From positions 2,501-66,500 of the forward strand of contig NZ_NIWU01000003.1 of assembly GCF_002236105.1 (NCBI RefSeq): DNA of 64,000 nucleotides. The letters are read 5' to 3'. The translations under genes and the position numbers were made by a program. This DNA comes from Pseudomonas umsongensis (lineage in GTDB: Bacteria; Pseudomonadota; Gammaproteobacteria; Pseudomonadales; Pseudomonadaceae). Under the pieces are notes generated by a model that worked only from the letters and a program-made list of their open reading frames with translations, did no database searches and was not told where the DNA came from. This document shows, piece after piece, positions 1 to 9,471 of this stretch; the first letter of the stretch is position 1; each line of letters begins with the position of its first letter.

Positions 1-859
1 TGTTGGTTGCAAAACGCGGATCGTCCGCCCACTGAGGCTGCCCAGCCACTTCGGCAAACTTGCGAAACTGCCCGTCATTCCCGACCGTCAGGATGAAGTC
101 GCCATCAGCCGTAGGGAAGTCCTGATAAGGCACGATGTTCGGGTGTGCATTGCCCAGGCGCTTTGGCGCATTGCCCGTTGTCAGGTAGTTCATCGCCTGA
201 TTGGCCAAACAGGCGACCTGAACATCCAGCAATGCCATATCGATATGCTGCCCACCACCATCGTGGTCTCGATGCGCAAGCGCGGCCAGGATAGCCACAG
301 TGGAATACAGCCCGGTGAGGATGTCCGTCAGCGCCACACCCACCTTGACCGGCCCAGCACCCTCTTCGCCTTCAGGTCGACCCGTCAAGCTCATCAGGCC
401 ACCAAGGCCCTGGATCATGAAGTCATAACCTGCGCGCTTGGCGTAGGGACCGGTTTGCCCAAACCCGGTGATCGAGCAATAAATCAGATCAGGATTGATC
501 GCTTTCAGCGACTCATAGTCCAGACCGTAGGCTGCCAGACCGCCGACCTTGAAATTCTCGATGAGGATGTCCGACTTGGCCGCCAAGTCACGCACCAGCT
601 TCTGCCCCTCTGGACGCGTGAAGTCGATGGTGACCGATTGCTTGTTGCGGTTGGCCGACAAGTAATAGGCAGCCTCGCTGGTGTTCTCGCCATAGGCGTC
701 CTTGAGGAACGGAGGGCCCCAGGCGCGCGTGTCATCGCCATTGCCCGGACGCTCGACCTTGATCACTTCAGCGCCAAGGTCGGCGAGGATCTGGCCGGAC
801 CATGGCCCAGCCAACACCCGCGATAAATCCAGTACCCGTAGATGTGAAAGCGCGCCCAT
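1..859 (-). CDS. gcdG: CaiB/BaiF-family CoA-transferase (probable glutarate CoA-transferase), 3' part cut by the window edge
   Basis: Class III CoA-transferase. It probably moves CoA from succinyl-CoA to glutarate, giving the substrate of the GcdH enzyme encoded just upstream. The reading frame is open from ATG (complement of 857-859) to base 1, about 286 residues of a protein usually near 400. The N-terminus MGALSHLRVLDLSRVLAGPW and the following E-V-I-K-V-E-R-P segment are typical of the family. D179 in V-A-L-T-D-I-L-T-G fits the catalytic aspartate that forms the acyl anhydride. The gene starts 12 bases after the gcdH stop, so the two are almost certainly co-transcribed. The family assignment is firm. 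Glutarate as substrate is inferred from the gcdH and LysR neighbours and from P. aeruginosa and P. putida synteny. Confidence 0.88.
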   Translation of the reverse strand, partial: MGALSHLRVLDLSRVLAGPWSGQILADLGAEVIKVERPGNGDDTRAWGPPFLKDAYGENTSEAAYYLSANRNKQSVTIDFTRPEGQKLVRDLAAKSDILIENFKVGGLAAYGLDYESLKAINPDLIYCSITGFGQTGPYAKRAGYDFMIQGLGGLMSLTGRPEGEEGAGPVKVGVALTDILTGLYSTVAILAALAHRDHDGGGQHIDMALLDVQVACLANQAMNYLTTGNAPKRLGNAHPNIVPYQDFPTADGDFILTVGNDGQFRKFAEVAGQPQWADDPRFATN

Positions 860-871
860 GACGTTCTCCTA

Positions 872-2053
872 TTAATAGAACGCCTGGAGGCCGGTCTGAG
901 CGCGACCGAGGATCAGCGCGTGGACGTCATGCGTACCCTCATAGGTATTCACCACTTCCAGGTTGACCAGATGACGAGCAACGCCGAATTCATCCGAGAT
1001 ACCGTTACCGCCCAGCATGTCGCGGGCCATGCGCGCGATATCCAGGGACTTGCCGCAGGAGTTGCGCTTCATCATCGAGGTAATTTCAACCGCCGCGGTG
1101 CCTTCGTCCTTCATGCGCCCCAGACGCAGGCAGCCTTGCAGCGCCAGGGTGATTTCGGTCTGCATGTCGGCCAGCTTCTTCTGGATCAACTGGGTCGCGG
1201 CCAATGGGCGACCGAACTGCTGACGATCCAGGGTGTATTGGCGAGCGGTGTGCCAGCAGAACTCAGCGGCGCCCAGCGCCCCCCAGGAGATGCCGTAACG
1301 GGCCGAGTTCAAGCAGGTGAAAGGACCTTTCAGGCCTCGGACGTCAGGGAAGATGTTTTCTTCCGGAACGAACACGTTGTCCATGACGATCTCGCCGGTG
1401 ATCGATGCCCGCAGGCCAACCTTGCCGTGAATCGCCGGAGCGCTCAGGCCTTTCCAGCCCTTCTCCAGAACGAAGCCGCGGATGTCGCCGGCATCGTCCT
1501 TGCCCCAAACCACGAATACGTCGGCGATCGGGCTGTTGGTGATCCACATCTTGCTGCCGGTCAGGCTATAGCCGCCTTCCACTTTCCGTGCACGGGTGAT
1601 CATTGCACCTGGATCGGAGCCATGGTTTGGCTCGGTCAGGCCAAAGCAGCCGATCCACTCGCCCGACGCCAGTTTTGGCAGGTACTTCTGTTTCTGGGCT
1701 TCAGTACCGAATTCATTTATCGGCACCATTACCAGCGAGGATTGCACGCTCATCATCGAACGGTAGCCGGAGTCGACGCGCTCGACTTCACGCGCAATCA
1801 AACCGTAGCTGACGTAGTTCAGGCCGCTGCCACCGTACTGCTCGGGAATGGTTGCACCCAGCAGACCCACTTCGCCCATTTCACGGAAGATCGCCGGATC
1901 GGTCTTTTCATGGCGGAAGGCTTCGAGCACACGCGGCGCGAGACTCTGCTGAGCGAACTGCGCAGCGGTGTCGCGGATCATGCGCTCTTCTTCGGTGAGC
2001 TGTTGATCCAGCAGCAGGGGATCGATCCAGTTGAAGCTAGCTTTACCGGCCAT
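872..2053 (-). CDS. gcdH: Glutaryl-CoA dehydrogenase
   Basis: FAD-dependent acyl-CoA dehydrogenase that oxidises and decarboxylates glutaryl-CoA to crotonyl-CoA in lysine, tryptophan and glutarate degradation. Its 393 residues match the family length. The N-terminal helical domain, the middle beta-domain ([12 protein letters not shown] around residues 135-147) and the C-terminal domain are all present. E372 in T-Y-E-G-T-H-D is the expected catalytic base. The start ATG is followed by [12 protein letters not shown], as in other GcdH proteins. It is the first gene of a leftward operon with the CoA-transferase and is divergent from a LysR regulator 157 bases away, which probably controls it. Confidence 0.96.
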   Translation of the reverse strand: MAGKASFNWIDPLLLDQQLTEEERMIRDTAAQFAQQSLAPRVLEAFRHEKTDPAIFREMGEVGLLGATIPEQYGGSGLNYVSYGLIAREVERVDSGYRSMMSVQSSLVMVPINEFGTEAQKQKYLPKLASGEWIGCFGLTEPNHGSDPGAMITRARKVEGGYSLTGSKMWITNSPIADVFVVWGKDDAGDIRGFVLEKGWKGLSAPAIHGKVGLRASITGEIVMDNVFVPEENIFPDVRGLKGPFTCLNSARYGISWGALGAAEFCWHTARQYTLDRQQFGRPLAATQLIQKKLADMQTEITLALQGCLRLGRMKDEGTAAVEITSMMKRNSCGKSLDIARMARDMLGGNGISDEFGVARHLVNLEVVNTYEGTHDVHALILGRAQTGLQAFY

Positions 2054-2210
2054 GAGTGTGTCCTCTCGAAACAGGTCAAATAACGTGCAGTGATCCTAGG
2101 CCGGGTTCGCCGTCTGGGCAAACGAGGATTTCGCATACTGTTGTGCTAATTTCTCACTCCGAGATGTCGCAAAAGCCATTTAAGGCGATGTATTAGTGAG
2201 GTTGACGTAC

Positions 2211-3110
2211 ATGCGCAGGAAAATACCCAGCACAACGGCCCTGATCAGCTTTGAAGCCGCCGCCCGCCATGAAAGCTTTACCAAGGCAGCCCAGGAGCTT
2301 TCGCTGACCCAAGGGGCAATTTGTCGACAGATCGCCAGCCTCGAGGAGTTCCTGGGCGTGGAACTGTTCCGACGCTCCCGACGCGGGGTCAAGCTGACGG
2401 AGGCGGGTCTTTCCTACAGTCGCCGGGTTGCCACCCAACTCGATGCGGTTGAGCGCGACACCTTGTCCGTGATGGGCCAACAGGGGGCCAACGTCATAGA
2501 ACTGGCCGTAGTTCCAACGTTCGGGACCCAGTGGCTGCTGCCCAGGCTCAAGGACTTTCAACAGAAACACCCGGAAGTAACAGTCAACCTGACCAACCGC
2601 ACACGGCCGTTTCTGTTTGCCGACACCGATTTCGACGCAGCGATCTACTTCGGTGATGCGGATTGGTCGGGTACTGAATCCCACAGGCTGATGGGCGAAA
2701 ATCCGATGCCCGTGTGCAGCCCCAACCTATTGGGCCAAAAAAATGCCCTGACAGCCGCTGAAATCGCCGACCTTCCCCTTCTGCAACAGACCACCCGCCC
2801 CTACGCCTGGCGCCAATGGTTCGACTCTCAGCACCTGAACGTCCCACGCGACATGACAGGGCCGCGCTACGAGCTATTCTCCATGCTGGCCCAGGCGGCG
2901 ATGCACGACATGGGGATTGCACTGATCCCGCCGTTCCTGATTCAGCGCGAATTGGCCGAGGCTCGCCTGGTGATCGCCAACCCGCAGGCGCTCTCCAGCA
3001 TAAAGGCCTATTACCTGATGATTCCGGAGAGAAAGGTCGAATCGGCGTCTTTAAGGGCTTTTCGGGACTGGCTGGTAAATCAGGCCCATGGCTACAGCCT
3101 AGAAGGATAA
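2211..3110 (+). CDS. gcdR: LysR-family regulator of glutaryl-CoA catabolism
   Basis: A LysR-type transcription factor of 299 residues. The N-terminal winged helix-turn-helix contains F-E-A-A-A-R-H-E-S-F-T-K-A-A-Q-E-L and the wing L-F-R-R-S-R-R-G-V-K-L-T. A GcvA/AmpR-like effector domain follows. I use ATG 2211 because GAGG at 2197-2200 lies nine bases upstream. A GTG at 2196 in the same frame would add five residues and has no better site. It is divergent from gcdH, so it probably binds the 2054-2210 gap and responds to glutarate or a CoA ester. The name follows the locus in P. aeruginosa and P. putida. The effector is inferred. Confidence 0.9.
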   Translation: MRRKIPSTTALISFEAAARHESFTKAAQELSLTQGAICRQIASLEEFLGVELFRRSRRGVKLTEAGLSYSRRVATQLDAVERDTLSVMGQQGANVIELAVVPTFGTQWLLPRLKDFQQKHPEVTVNLTNRTRPFLFADTDFDAAIYFGDADWSGTESHRLMGENPMPVCSPNLLGQKNALTAAEIADLPLLQQTTRPYAWRQWFDSQHLNVPRDMTGPRYELFSMLAQAAMHDMGIALIPPFLIQRELAEARLVIANPQALSSIKAYYLMIPERKVESASLRAFRDWLVNQAHGYSLEG

Positions 3111-3546
3111 AGGCCTGCAGAACTTATCTGACCTCGTAGTCAGAAAACTGAAAACCCTACAGATATAAGTAATTGTCGCATAGAGAGAAACTGTACGACG
3201 AAGCAGTACAAACGTGCCACAAGCGCCTGAAGACGCGGCTTTGCGCCACTATTCCAGGTCGATTCCGCATCATTCATATGGCCGATGTGTATATTGTTGG
3301 ATTTGCGCCAAAATGCCCGAAAGGCACGGCCTACAAGGGATTGAGCCGTTTGGTTGCGACATTCGGTCACGGGGTGACTTGTAGTTAATTTTCCGTCACC
3401 CGTCATAATCCCTTGTAAGGGCACAAAGTTCGCCTGCAAAATGCCGCGCCCCGCCTGAATTTAGCGGGGTCGTGCTGATCGGCCGCCCCAGCCGCACCAT
3501 CCGTAGTGCATGGGTTTACTCAATAAGATCACGCAGGAGATTTGAC
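3111..3546. other. Intergenic region with pnt leader hairpin
   Basis: No convincing gene lies in these 436 bases. Short frames on both strands lack ribosome sites and homology-like composition. A compact stem-loop CCCCGC/GCGGGG sits at 3449-3454 and 3464-3469, about 80 bases before pntAA. It has no run of T after it, so it looks more like a leader structure than a terminator. AGGAG at 3535-3539 is the pntAA ribosome binding site. Promoter elements are not clear. Confidence 0.5.
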
Positions 3547-4668
3547 GTGCACATTGGTGTTCCTCTCGAAACCCAGACCGGTGAAACACGGGTTGCTGCA
3601 ACCCCCGAAACCATCAAGAAGCTGATCGGCCAGGGTCATAAGGTCACTGTACAAAGCGGCGCCGGCGTCAATGCCAGTGTTGTCGACAGTGCCTATGAAG
3701 CCGCAGGCGCGGCCATTGGCAGTGCCAGCGAGGCGTTTGGTGCAGAGCTGATTTTGAAGGTGGTCGCCCCCAGCGACAGCGAGCTTGCGCTGATTAAGAG
3801 CGGCACCGTTGTGGTGGGGATGCTCAATCCGTTCAACAACGAAACCATCGCCAAGATGGCTGAGTGCGGCATTACTGCCTTTGCCTTGGAGGCCGCTCCT
3901 CGCACCTCGCGCGCACAGAGCCTGGACGTGCTGTCCTCGCAAGCCAACATCGCCGGCTATAAAGCCGTGTTGCTGGCCGCTCATCACTATCCGCGCTTCA
4001 TGCCGATGCTGATGACCGCCGCGGGCACCGTGAAAGCGGCGCGGGTGCTGATTCTCGGCGCCGGTGTTGCCGGGCTGCAGGCCATCGCTACGGCCAAGCG
4101 CCTGGGTGCGGTGATCGAAGCGTCTGACGTGCGTCCGGCGGTAAAAGAACAGATCGAATCCCTGGGCGCCAAGTTCGTCGACGTGCCTTACGAGACCGAT
4201 GAAGAGCGTGAATGCGCTGTCGGTGTCGGCGGTTACGCTCGCCCGATGCCTGCCAGCTGGATGCAGCGCCAGGCCGTGGCCGTGCACGAACGCGCCAAAC
4301 AGGCTGACATCGTCATTACCACGGCGCTGATTCCGGGTCGCAAGGCACCGACGCTGCTCAGTGCAGAGACCGTGGCACAGATGAAACCGGGCTCGGTGGT
4401 CATCGACCTGGCGGCTGCCCAAGGCGGTAACTGCCCGCTGACCGTGGCCGACCAGGTGGTTGTCGAAAACGGTGTGACCATCGTTGGCCCGACCAACCTG
4501 GCGGCCGCAGTCGCTGCCGACGCCTCGGCACTGTATGCACGCAACCTGCTGGACTTCATGAAACTGTTGTTCGATAAAGAAGGACAACTGGTGATCAACC
4601 TTGAAGACGATATCGTCGCCGCGTGCCTGATGTGCCGCGACGGCCAGATCGTGCGCAAGAACGGCTGA
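3547..4668 (+). CDS. pntAA: NAD(P) transhydrogenase alpha subunit, part 1 (NAD(H)-binding)
   Basis: Soluble domain I of proton-translocating transhydrogenase, which binds NAD(H) and passes hydride to NADP+ bound by PntB. The protein has 373 residues, the size of this subunit where the alpha chain is split. It starts [15 protein letters not shown] and has the alanine dehydrogenase/PNT fold with the Rossmann glycines in [14 protein letters not shown] use GTG 3547, eight bases after AGGAG (3535-3539). A longer frame from 3472 would add 25 unrelated residues. It is followed after 11 bases by pntAB and then pntB in one operon. The split alpha subunit is normal for Pseudomonas. Confidence 0.96.
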   Translation: MHIGVPLETQTGETRVAATPETIKKLIGQGHKVTVQSGAGVNASVVDSAYEAAGAAIGSASEAFGAELILKVVAPSDSELALIKSGTVVVGMLNPFNNETIAKMAECGITAFALEAAPRTSRAQSLDVLSSQANIAGYKAVLLAAHHYPRFMPMLMTAAGTVKAARVLILGAGVAGLQAIATAKRLGAVIEASDVRPAVKEQIESLGAKFVDVPYETDEERECAVGVGGYARPMPASWMQRQAVAVHERAKQADIVITTALIPGRKAPTLLSAETVAQMKPGSVVIDLAAAQGGNCPLTVADQVVVENGVTIVGPTNLAAAVAADASALYARNLLDFMKLLFDKEGQLVINLEDDIVAACLMCRDGQIVRKNG

Positions 4669-4679
4669 GGATAAAAACA

Positions 4680-5036
4680 ATGGAAGACATGCTGATCTCT
4701 CACGGTATCTACAACCTGATCATCTTCGTGCTGGCCATCTATGTCGGCTACCACGTGGTCTGGAACGTGACCCCTGCACTGCACACCCCTCTGATGGCCG
4801 TGACCAACGCGATCTCGGCCATCGTCATCGTCGGCGCCATGCTGGCTGCCGCCCTCACCGTGACCCCACTGGGCAAGACCATGGGCACCCTCGCCGTGGC
4901 CCTGGCCGCAGTGAACGTGTTCGGTGGCTTCCTGGTTACCCGGCGCATGCTGGAAATGTTCAAGAAGAAAGCGGCTCCAGCAAAAGCTCCGGCAGCCAAG
5001 GCCGAAGCAATCAAGGCTGAGGTGCAGCAAGCATGA
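4680..5036 (+). CDS. pntAB: NAD(P) transhydrogenase alpha subunit, part 2 (membrane)
   Basis: Membrane part of the split alpha subunit, 118 residues. It has three to four hydrophobic helices (about residues 8-25, 36-60 and 65-88) and a lysine/alanine-rich tail. ATG 4680 follows GAGG at 4667-4670 and begins [14 protein letters not shown] frame from 4623 is open but overlaps pntAA and adds unrelated residues. With PntB it forms the proton channel in the inner membrane. The stop codon overlaps the pntB start (ATGA at 5033-5036), suggesting coupled translation. Confidence 0.95.
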   Translation: MEDMLISHGIYNLIIFVLAIYVGYHVVWNVTPALHTPLMAVTNAISAIVIVGAMLAAALTVTPLGKTMGTLAVALAAVNVFGGFLVTRRMLEMFKKKAAPAKAPAAKAEAIKAEVQQA

Positions 5037-6466
5037 GCATGAATCTGGTTACTTCCCTGTATTTGATCGCCTCGGTCTGCTTCATCCAGGCGCTCAAGGG
5101 ACTCTCGCACCCAACCACGTCGCGTCGCGGCAACCTGTTCGGCATGCTCGGCATGGGCCTGGCGATCCTCACCACGGTTGGCCTGATCTACAAGCTGGGC
5201 GCCGAGCTGGCCCACGACGGTATCGTCTACGTGATCGTCGGCCTGCTGATCGGCGGCACTGTCGGTACGATCATGGCCAAACGTGTTGAAATGACCAAGA
5301 TGCCCGAACTGGTCGCCTTCATGCACAGCATGATCGGCCTGGCGGCGGTGTTTATCGCCGTGGCCGCCGTGGTCGAGCCACAGTCGCTGGGTATCGTCCA
5401 GAACCTCGGCGATGCGATCCCGGCCGGTAACCGCCTGGAGTTGTTCCTCGGCGCTGCCATCGGTGCGATCACCTTCTCCGGTTCGGTCATTGCCTTCGGC
5501 AAACTGGCGGGCAAATACAAGTTCCGCCTGTTCCAGGGCGCGCCAGTACAGTTTGGCGGTCAGCACAAGCTGAACCTGCTGCTCGGCCTGGCCACACTGG
5601 CCCTGGGCGTGACCTTCATGCTCACCGGCGACTACACCGCTTTCGCCGTGATGCTGGCGCTGGCCTTCGTGCTTGGCGTGCTGATCATCATCCCGATCGG
5701 CGGTGCCGACATGCCGGTCGTCGTGTCCATGCTCAACAGCTACTCGGGCTGGGCGGCGGCGGGTATCGGCTTCTCGCTGAACAACTCGATGCTGATCATT
5801 GCCGGCTCGCTGGTCGGTTCGTCCGGCGCGATTCTTTCGTACATCATGTGCAAGGCGATGAACCGTTCGTTCTTCAACGTATTGCTCGGCGGTTTCGGCA
5901 ACACGGCGGACGCAGGCCCTGCAGGCTCGAAAGAAGCGCGTCCGGTGAAATCCGGTTCGGCTGACGATGCAACCTTCCTGCTGACCAACGCCGACACCGT
6001 GATCATCGTTCCGGGCTACGGCCTGGCGGTAGCGCGGGCCCAGCATGCGCTGAAGGAACTGACCGAGAAGCTGACCCACCGTGGCGTGACCGTGAAGTAC
6101 GCGATCCACCCGGTTGCCGGTCGCATGCCTGGCCACATGAACGTACTGCTGGCCGAGGCCGAAGTGCCTTACGACCAGGTGTTCGAGATGGACGACATCA
6201 ACTCCGAGTTCGGCCAGGCCGACGTGGTACTGGTGTTGGGCGCGAACGACGTGGTCAACCCGGCGGCGAAGAACGATCCGAAATCGCCGATTGCCGGCAT
6301 GCCGATCCTCGAAGCGTTCAAGGCCAAGACCATCATCGTCAACAAGCGCTCGATGGCCAGCGGCTATGCCGGCCTGGACAACGAGCTGTTCTACCTGGAC
6401 AAAACCATGATGGTCTTCGGCGACGCCAAGAAAGTCATCGAAGACATGGTTAAAGCCGTCGAGTAA
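5033..6466 (+). CDS. pntB: NAD(P) transhydrogenase beta subunit
   Basis: The 477-residue subunit carries the membrane helices (roughly residues 1-260) and the C-terminal NADP(H)-binding domain III. Domain III shows [15 protein letters not shown] and the conserved [17 protein letters not shown] stretch. The enzyme uses the proton gradient to reduce NADP+ with NADH. The start overlaps the pntAB stop by four bases. A second ATG six bases downstream is an alternative start. A strong terminator follows at 6486. Confidence 0.97.
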   Translation: MSMNLVTSLYLIASVCFIQALKGLSHPTTSRRGNLFGMLGMGLAILTTVGLIYKLGAELAHDGIVYVIVGLLIGGTVGTIMAKRVEMTKMPELVAFMHSMIGLAAVFIAVAAVVEPQSLGIVQNLGDAIPAGNRLELFLGAAIGAITFSGSVIAFGKLAGKYKFRLFQGAPVQFGGQHKLNLLLGLATLALGVTFMLTGDYTAFAVMLALAFVLGVLIIIPIGGADMPVVVSMLNSYSGWAAAGIGFSLNNSMLIIAGSLVGSSGAILSYIMCKAMNRSFFNVLLGGFGNTADAGPAGSKEARPVKSGSADDATFLLTNADTVIIVPGYGLAVARAQHALKELTEKLTHRGVTVKYAIHPVAGRMPGHMNVLLAEAEVPYDQVFEMDDINSEFGQADVVLVLGANDVVNPAAKNDPKSPIAGMPILEAFKAKTIIVNKRSMASGYAGLDNELFYLDKTMMVFGDAKKVIEDMVKAVE

Positions 6467-6485
6467 GACCGTTTCGCAGTGCCAC

Positions 6486-6513
6486 AACGCCCCGACTCGT
6501 CGGGGCGTTTTTG
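6486..6513 (+). terminator. Rho-independent terminator of pntAA-pntAB-pntB
   Basis: AACGCCCCGAC, a two-base loop and GTCGGGGCGTT are followed by a T-rich run. It lies 20 bases after the pntB stop. Confidence 0.9.
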
Positions 6514-6545
6514 TTTGTGCAAATCAATGGTCAAACCGTCGCGTT

Positions 6546-6562
6546 GTTACCGAAACGGTAAC
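6546..6562. promoter_or_regulatory. Perfect 17-bp palindrome upstream of the CoA-transferase gene
   Basis: GTTACCG-AAA-CGGTAAC, seven-base arms around AAA, sits 120 bases before the start at 6682. The size suits a dimeric repressor operator. No regulator gene is adjacent and its protein is unknown. Confidence 0.5.
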
Positions 6563-6681
6563 GGTGTTTTGTCTGAAAGCACCGGAATAGACACCTCGTT
6601 TGCGACCTTGGTAGCGGGACACAGCGCCGTGAAATTCAATAGACTGCATGTCCTGCTACCCGTTGCCCGAGATAACAATCC

Positions 6682-8175
6682 ATGTACCGTGACCGTATTC
6701 GCCTGCCTTCGTTGTTGGATAAAGTGATGAGCGCCGCCGAGGCTGCCGCTCTGATTGAGGACGGCATGACCGTCGGCATGAGCGGCTTCACCCGTGCCGG
6801 CGAAGCCAAGGCCGTGCCCCACGCACTGGCCGAACGGGCCAAAGCCTCCCCGCTGAAGATCAGCCTGATGACCGGCGCCAGCCTGGGCAACGACCTCGAC
6901 AAACAGCTCACAGAAGCCGGCGTATTGTCACGACGCATGCCGTTCCAGGTGGACAGCACCTTGCGCAAGGCGATCAACGCTGGCGATGTGATGTTCATTG
7001 ACCAGCACCTCTCGGAAACCGTCGAGCAATTGCGCAACCAGCAACTGAAGCTGCCGGACATCGCGGTGATCGAAGCCGTGGCCATTACCGAGCAAGGTCA
7101 TATCGTGCCGACCACTTCCGTGGGCAACTCGGCCAGCTTCGCGATTTTCGCCAAGCACGTGATCGTCGAGATCAATCTGGCGCACAACCCCAACCTCGAA
7201 GGTCTGCACGACATCTATATCCCGACCTATCGCCCGACCCGTACGCCGATTCCCTTGGTCAAGGTCGACGATCGCATTGGCAGCACCGCCATCCCGATTC
7301 CACCGGAAAAGATCGTCGCGATCGTGGTCACCAATCAGTCCGACTCACCGTCCACCGTGCTGCCACCGGACGTGGATACCCAAGCGATCGCCGATCATCT
7401 GATCGACTTCTTCAAGCAAGAAGTCGGCGCGGGACGCATGACCAACAAGCTCGGCCCACTGCAGGCCGGGATCGGCACCATCGCCAACTCCGTGATGTGT
7501 GGTTTGATCGATTCGCCATTCGAAGACCTGACCATGTACTCCGAGGTGCTTCAGGACTCGACGTTCGACTTGATCGATGCCGGCAAGTTGAGTTTTGCCT
7601 CTGGCAGTTCGATCACCTTGTCGAGTCGCCGCAACGCTGACGTATTCGGCAACCTGGAGCGCTACAAGGACAAACTGGTGCTGCGCCCTCAGGAAATCTC
7701 CAACCACCCGGAAGTGGTCCGCCGCCTCGGGATCATCGGCATCAACACCGCCCTTGAATTCGATATCTATGGCAACGTCAACTCCACCCATGTCTGCGGC
7801 ACGCGGATGATGAACGGCATTGGCGGCTCGGGCGACTTCGCGCGCAACGCGCACTTGGCGATTTTCGTCACCAAGTCGATCGCCAAGGGCGGGGCGATTT
7901 CCAGCGTGGTGCCGATGGTCAGCCACGTTGACCATACCGAACATGATGTCGACATCCTCGTCACCGAAGTCGGCCTGGCGGACCTGCGCGGCCTGGCACC
8001 CCGGGAGCGGGCACGCGTCATCATCGACAACTGCGTACATCCAGATTATCGCCAGGCACTGAACGACTACTTCACGGCCGCCTGCGCCATCGGCGGACAC
8101 ACGCCCCATATCCTGCGTGATGCACTGAGCTGGCACATGAACCTGGAAGAAACCGGGAGAATGATCGCTGTTTAA
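6682..8175 (+). CDS. Acetyl-CoA hydrolase/transferase family protein (Cat1/AarC-type)
   Basis: Class I CoA-transferase of 497 residues, close to the succinyl-CoA:acetate CoA-transferases Cat1 and AarC. It starts M-Y-R-D-R-I-R-L-P-S-L-L and has both CoA-transferase halves. E288 in M-Y-S-E-V-L-Q-D fits the catalytic glutamate that carries the glutamyl-CoA intermediate. The glycine-rich G-I-G-G-S-G-D-F-A-R-N-A segment near residue 380 is also typical. It is a single-gene unit between the pnt terminator and the DUF1127 locus. It probably exchanges CoA between acetate and succinate or related acids. The substrate cannot be fixed from sequence. The ribosome site is weak. Confidence 0.9.
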   Translation: MYRDRIRLPSLLDKVMSAAEAAALIEDGMTVGMSGFTRAGEAKAVPHALAERAKASPLKISLMTGASLGNDLDKQLTEAGVLSRRMPFQVDSTLRKAINAGDVMFIDQHLSETVEQLRNQQLKLPDIAVIEAVAITEQGHIVPTTSVGNSASFAIFAKHVIVEINLAHNPNLEGLHDIYIPTYRPTRTPIPLVKVDDRIGSTAIPIPPEKIVAIVVTNQSDSPSTVLPPDVDTQAIADHLIDFFKQEVGAGRMTNKLGPLQAGIGTIANSVMCGLIDSPFEDLTMYSEVLQDSTFDLIDAGKLSFASGSSITLSSRRNADVFGNLERYKDKLVLRPQEISNHPEVVRRLGIIGINTALEFDIYGNVNSTHVCGTRMMNGIGGSGDFARNAHLAIFVTKSIAKGGAISSVVPMVSHVDHTEHDVDILVTEVGLADLRGLAPRERARVIIDNCVHPDYRQALNDYFTAACAIGGHTPHILRDALSWHMNLEETGRMIAV

Positions 8176-8243
8176 TTGATACAGATGGCAGCTGACGCAA
8201 ACACAGTTTCGTCAGCTCGCTGTTGTCACCTCGTATTCTGACA

Positions 8244-8417
8244 AAAACTGTACTGCTGTACCGGTCATTTCCTACCGAATTTTCCTACTCCACCCCGCCA
8301 AATCAGTAAAATCGCACCATAATGGCGCAGATAGATACAGTTGCCTCATTTTTGACCAGTACACCCCCTATAAACAGTTAACTGAGCTCTCACAATACAG
8401 ATGAACTGTATCTACAG
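8244..8417. promoter_or_regulatory. Cluster of CTGTA/TACAG repeats upstream of the DUF1127 gene
   Basis: CTGTAC occurs as a direct repeat at 8248 and 8256. GATACAGTT (8334-8342) is the exact inverse of AACTGTATC (8404-8412). CAGTTAACTG (8375-8384) is a perfect palindrome. ATACAG-ATGAA-CTGTAT (8395-8411) and CTGTA-TC-TACAG (8406-8417) are overlapping dyads. Another GTACAGTTTT follows the gene near 8832. The density suggests a multi-site operator, possibly for a GntR/MocR-type regulator. The rest of the 8176-8494 gap holds no gene. Confidence 0.55.
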
Positions 8418-8494
8418 AGACTAGGCAAACAAGAGGATCATGGGCACCAGTTAAGCCACTACCTAATCCCGCCATAAGCGGAAGGATGAAAACC

Positions 8495-8710
8495 ATGGAA
8501 CGTACACTCAGTTCCGAACTGTTCTTCGAAGACACTGCTGCAAAAACCCAGGCTTCCATGCCTCTGCGCGTTATCGCCAACCTGATGCTGTGGCAGCGCC
8601 GCATCTCCAGCCGCCACCAACTGGCTCGCCTGGATTCGCGTCTGCTGGCTGACGCCGGGATTAGCGAAGCACAACGCTACGAAGAGCTGAGCAAGCCGTT
8701 CTGGCGCTAA
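8495..8710 (+). CDS. DUF1127 domain small protein
   Basis: A basic protein of 71 residues with a C-terminal DUF1127 (YjiS-like) domain: W-Q-R-R-I-S-S-R-H-Q-L-A-R-L-D, then L-L-A-D-A-G-I-S near residues 50-57. ATG 8495 is preferred because GGAAGG at 8480-8485 lies nine bases upstream. An ATG at 8486 directly abuts that site. Members of this family are small cytoplasmic proteins, some reported to bind RNA or influence phosphate and arginine metabolism; the role here is unknown. It has its own repeat-rich promoter region and a strong terminator, so it is probably a highly expressed single-gene unit. Confidence 0.85.
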   Translation: MERTLSSELFFEDTAAKTQASMPLRVIANLMLWQRRISSRHQLARLDSRLLADAGISEAQRYEELSKPFWR

Positions 8711-8767
8711 GTCAGCGTCGCTGGCTCTGACCCGCAGGGTCCACCGCCAGCAACCCGAATTGCACAA

Positions 8768-8803
8768 ACAAAGCCCGTCGTGGGATTCCACGACGGGCTT
8801 TGT
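8768..8803 (+). terminator. Strong hairpin terminator after the DUF1127 gene
   Basis: ACAAAGCCCGTCGTGG, loop GATT, CCACGACGGGCTTTGT: a 16-bp perfect stem ending in a short T-rich segment. Between it and 9047 I see no gene, only a GTACAGTTTT motif near 8832 and the presumed promoter of the DUF2388 operon. Confidence 0.85.
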
Positions 8804-9046
8804 CGTTTCAGGTGTTATCAATGCGCAAACAGGTACAGTTTTTATAGTTCAGGATCAGACCATTACAGTTTGCAATCGACTATCGACCGCTCGAACTGAT
8901 TTTTAGCAACCTTTTCTCTTATAGGCTGTTCGAAACGACCTGCTCAGGCCTAATATCAAGCCAGAACGTGGCGCCCCCCGAGTGTCTGGCGTCTGAATCA
9001 CCAGACACTGCGCCACCTTTATCGTCTTATCCAAAGGAGTTACACC

Positions 9047-9364
9047 ATGTCCCGTCTTCGTCTGCTCAGCGCTGCAGCCCTGCTTGCCGTGGCTGCCAAT
9101 GCCCACGCCACCAGCTTCATCGTGACCACCGATGCCGTCGTCGGTGCACTCAAAGCCACGTCCGACGCCACCTCCGACGTGACGTCTTCGTTCAAGGACG
9201 ACAAGATCGTGCTCGCGGCCCGTGACGATGCTGCCAGCTTCGTCGCCAGCGAAGGTTCGATCCGTGGGGTTAAACTGGAAAGTGCACTCGATCACATTCG
9301 CCACCAGGCTCCGCAACTGAATGCAACAGACGCCCAGCTGGCGCAAGCCATCCTGACTATCTAA
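9047..9364 (+). CDS. DUF2388 secreted protein, copy 1
   Basis: A 105-residue protein with a signal peptide (residues 1-21, ending A-N-A-H-A) and a DUF2388 domain. The core reads A-R-D-D-A-A-S-F-V-A-S-E-G-S-I-R-G-V and L-E-S-A-L. AAAGGAG lies eight bases before the ATG. The family is known mainly from Pseudomonas, often as three tandem genes, and has no assigned function. This is the first of three paralogues, followed by the DUF4105 gene. There are no cysteines in the mature part and no membrane segment, so it should be a soluble periplasmic or exported protein. Confidence 0.85.
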   Translation: MSRLRLLSAAALLAVAANAHATSFIVTTDAVVGALKATSDATSDVTSSFKDDKIVLAARDDAASFVASEGSIRGVKLESALDHIRHQAPQLNATDAQLAQAILTI

Positions 9365-9471
9365 GCGTTTTCCATGATGGGGGACACGCGTGACGTGTCC
9401 CAATGTTTCAGCGCTGGCTCTAGCCCGGGCCTTGCGCTAGCCTTGGGACTCACACTCAACTGTCGAGTCTC

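Noticed and set aside
920..2083. 387-residue open frame opposite gcdH
   Set aside because: An antisense shadow. gcdH has full family motifs and a catalytic glutamate.
3140..3439. Short frames on both strands in the gcdR-pntAA gap
   Set aside because: No ribosome sites, no start context and no recognisable domain.
4748..6487. 579-residue open frame on the minus strand
   Set aside because: It is the antisense shadow of pntAB and pntB. Its translation is rich in His, Gln, Arg and Asp with no fold-like pattern, while the plus strand has clear domains.
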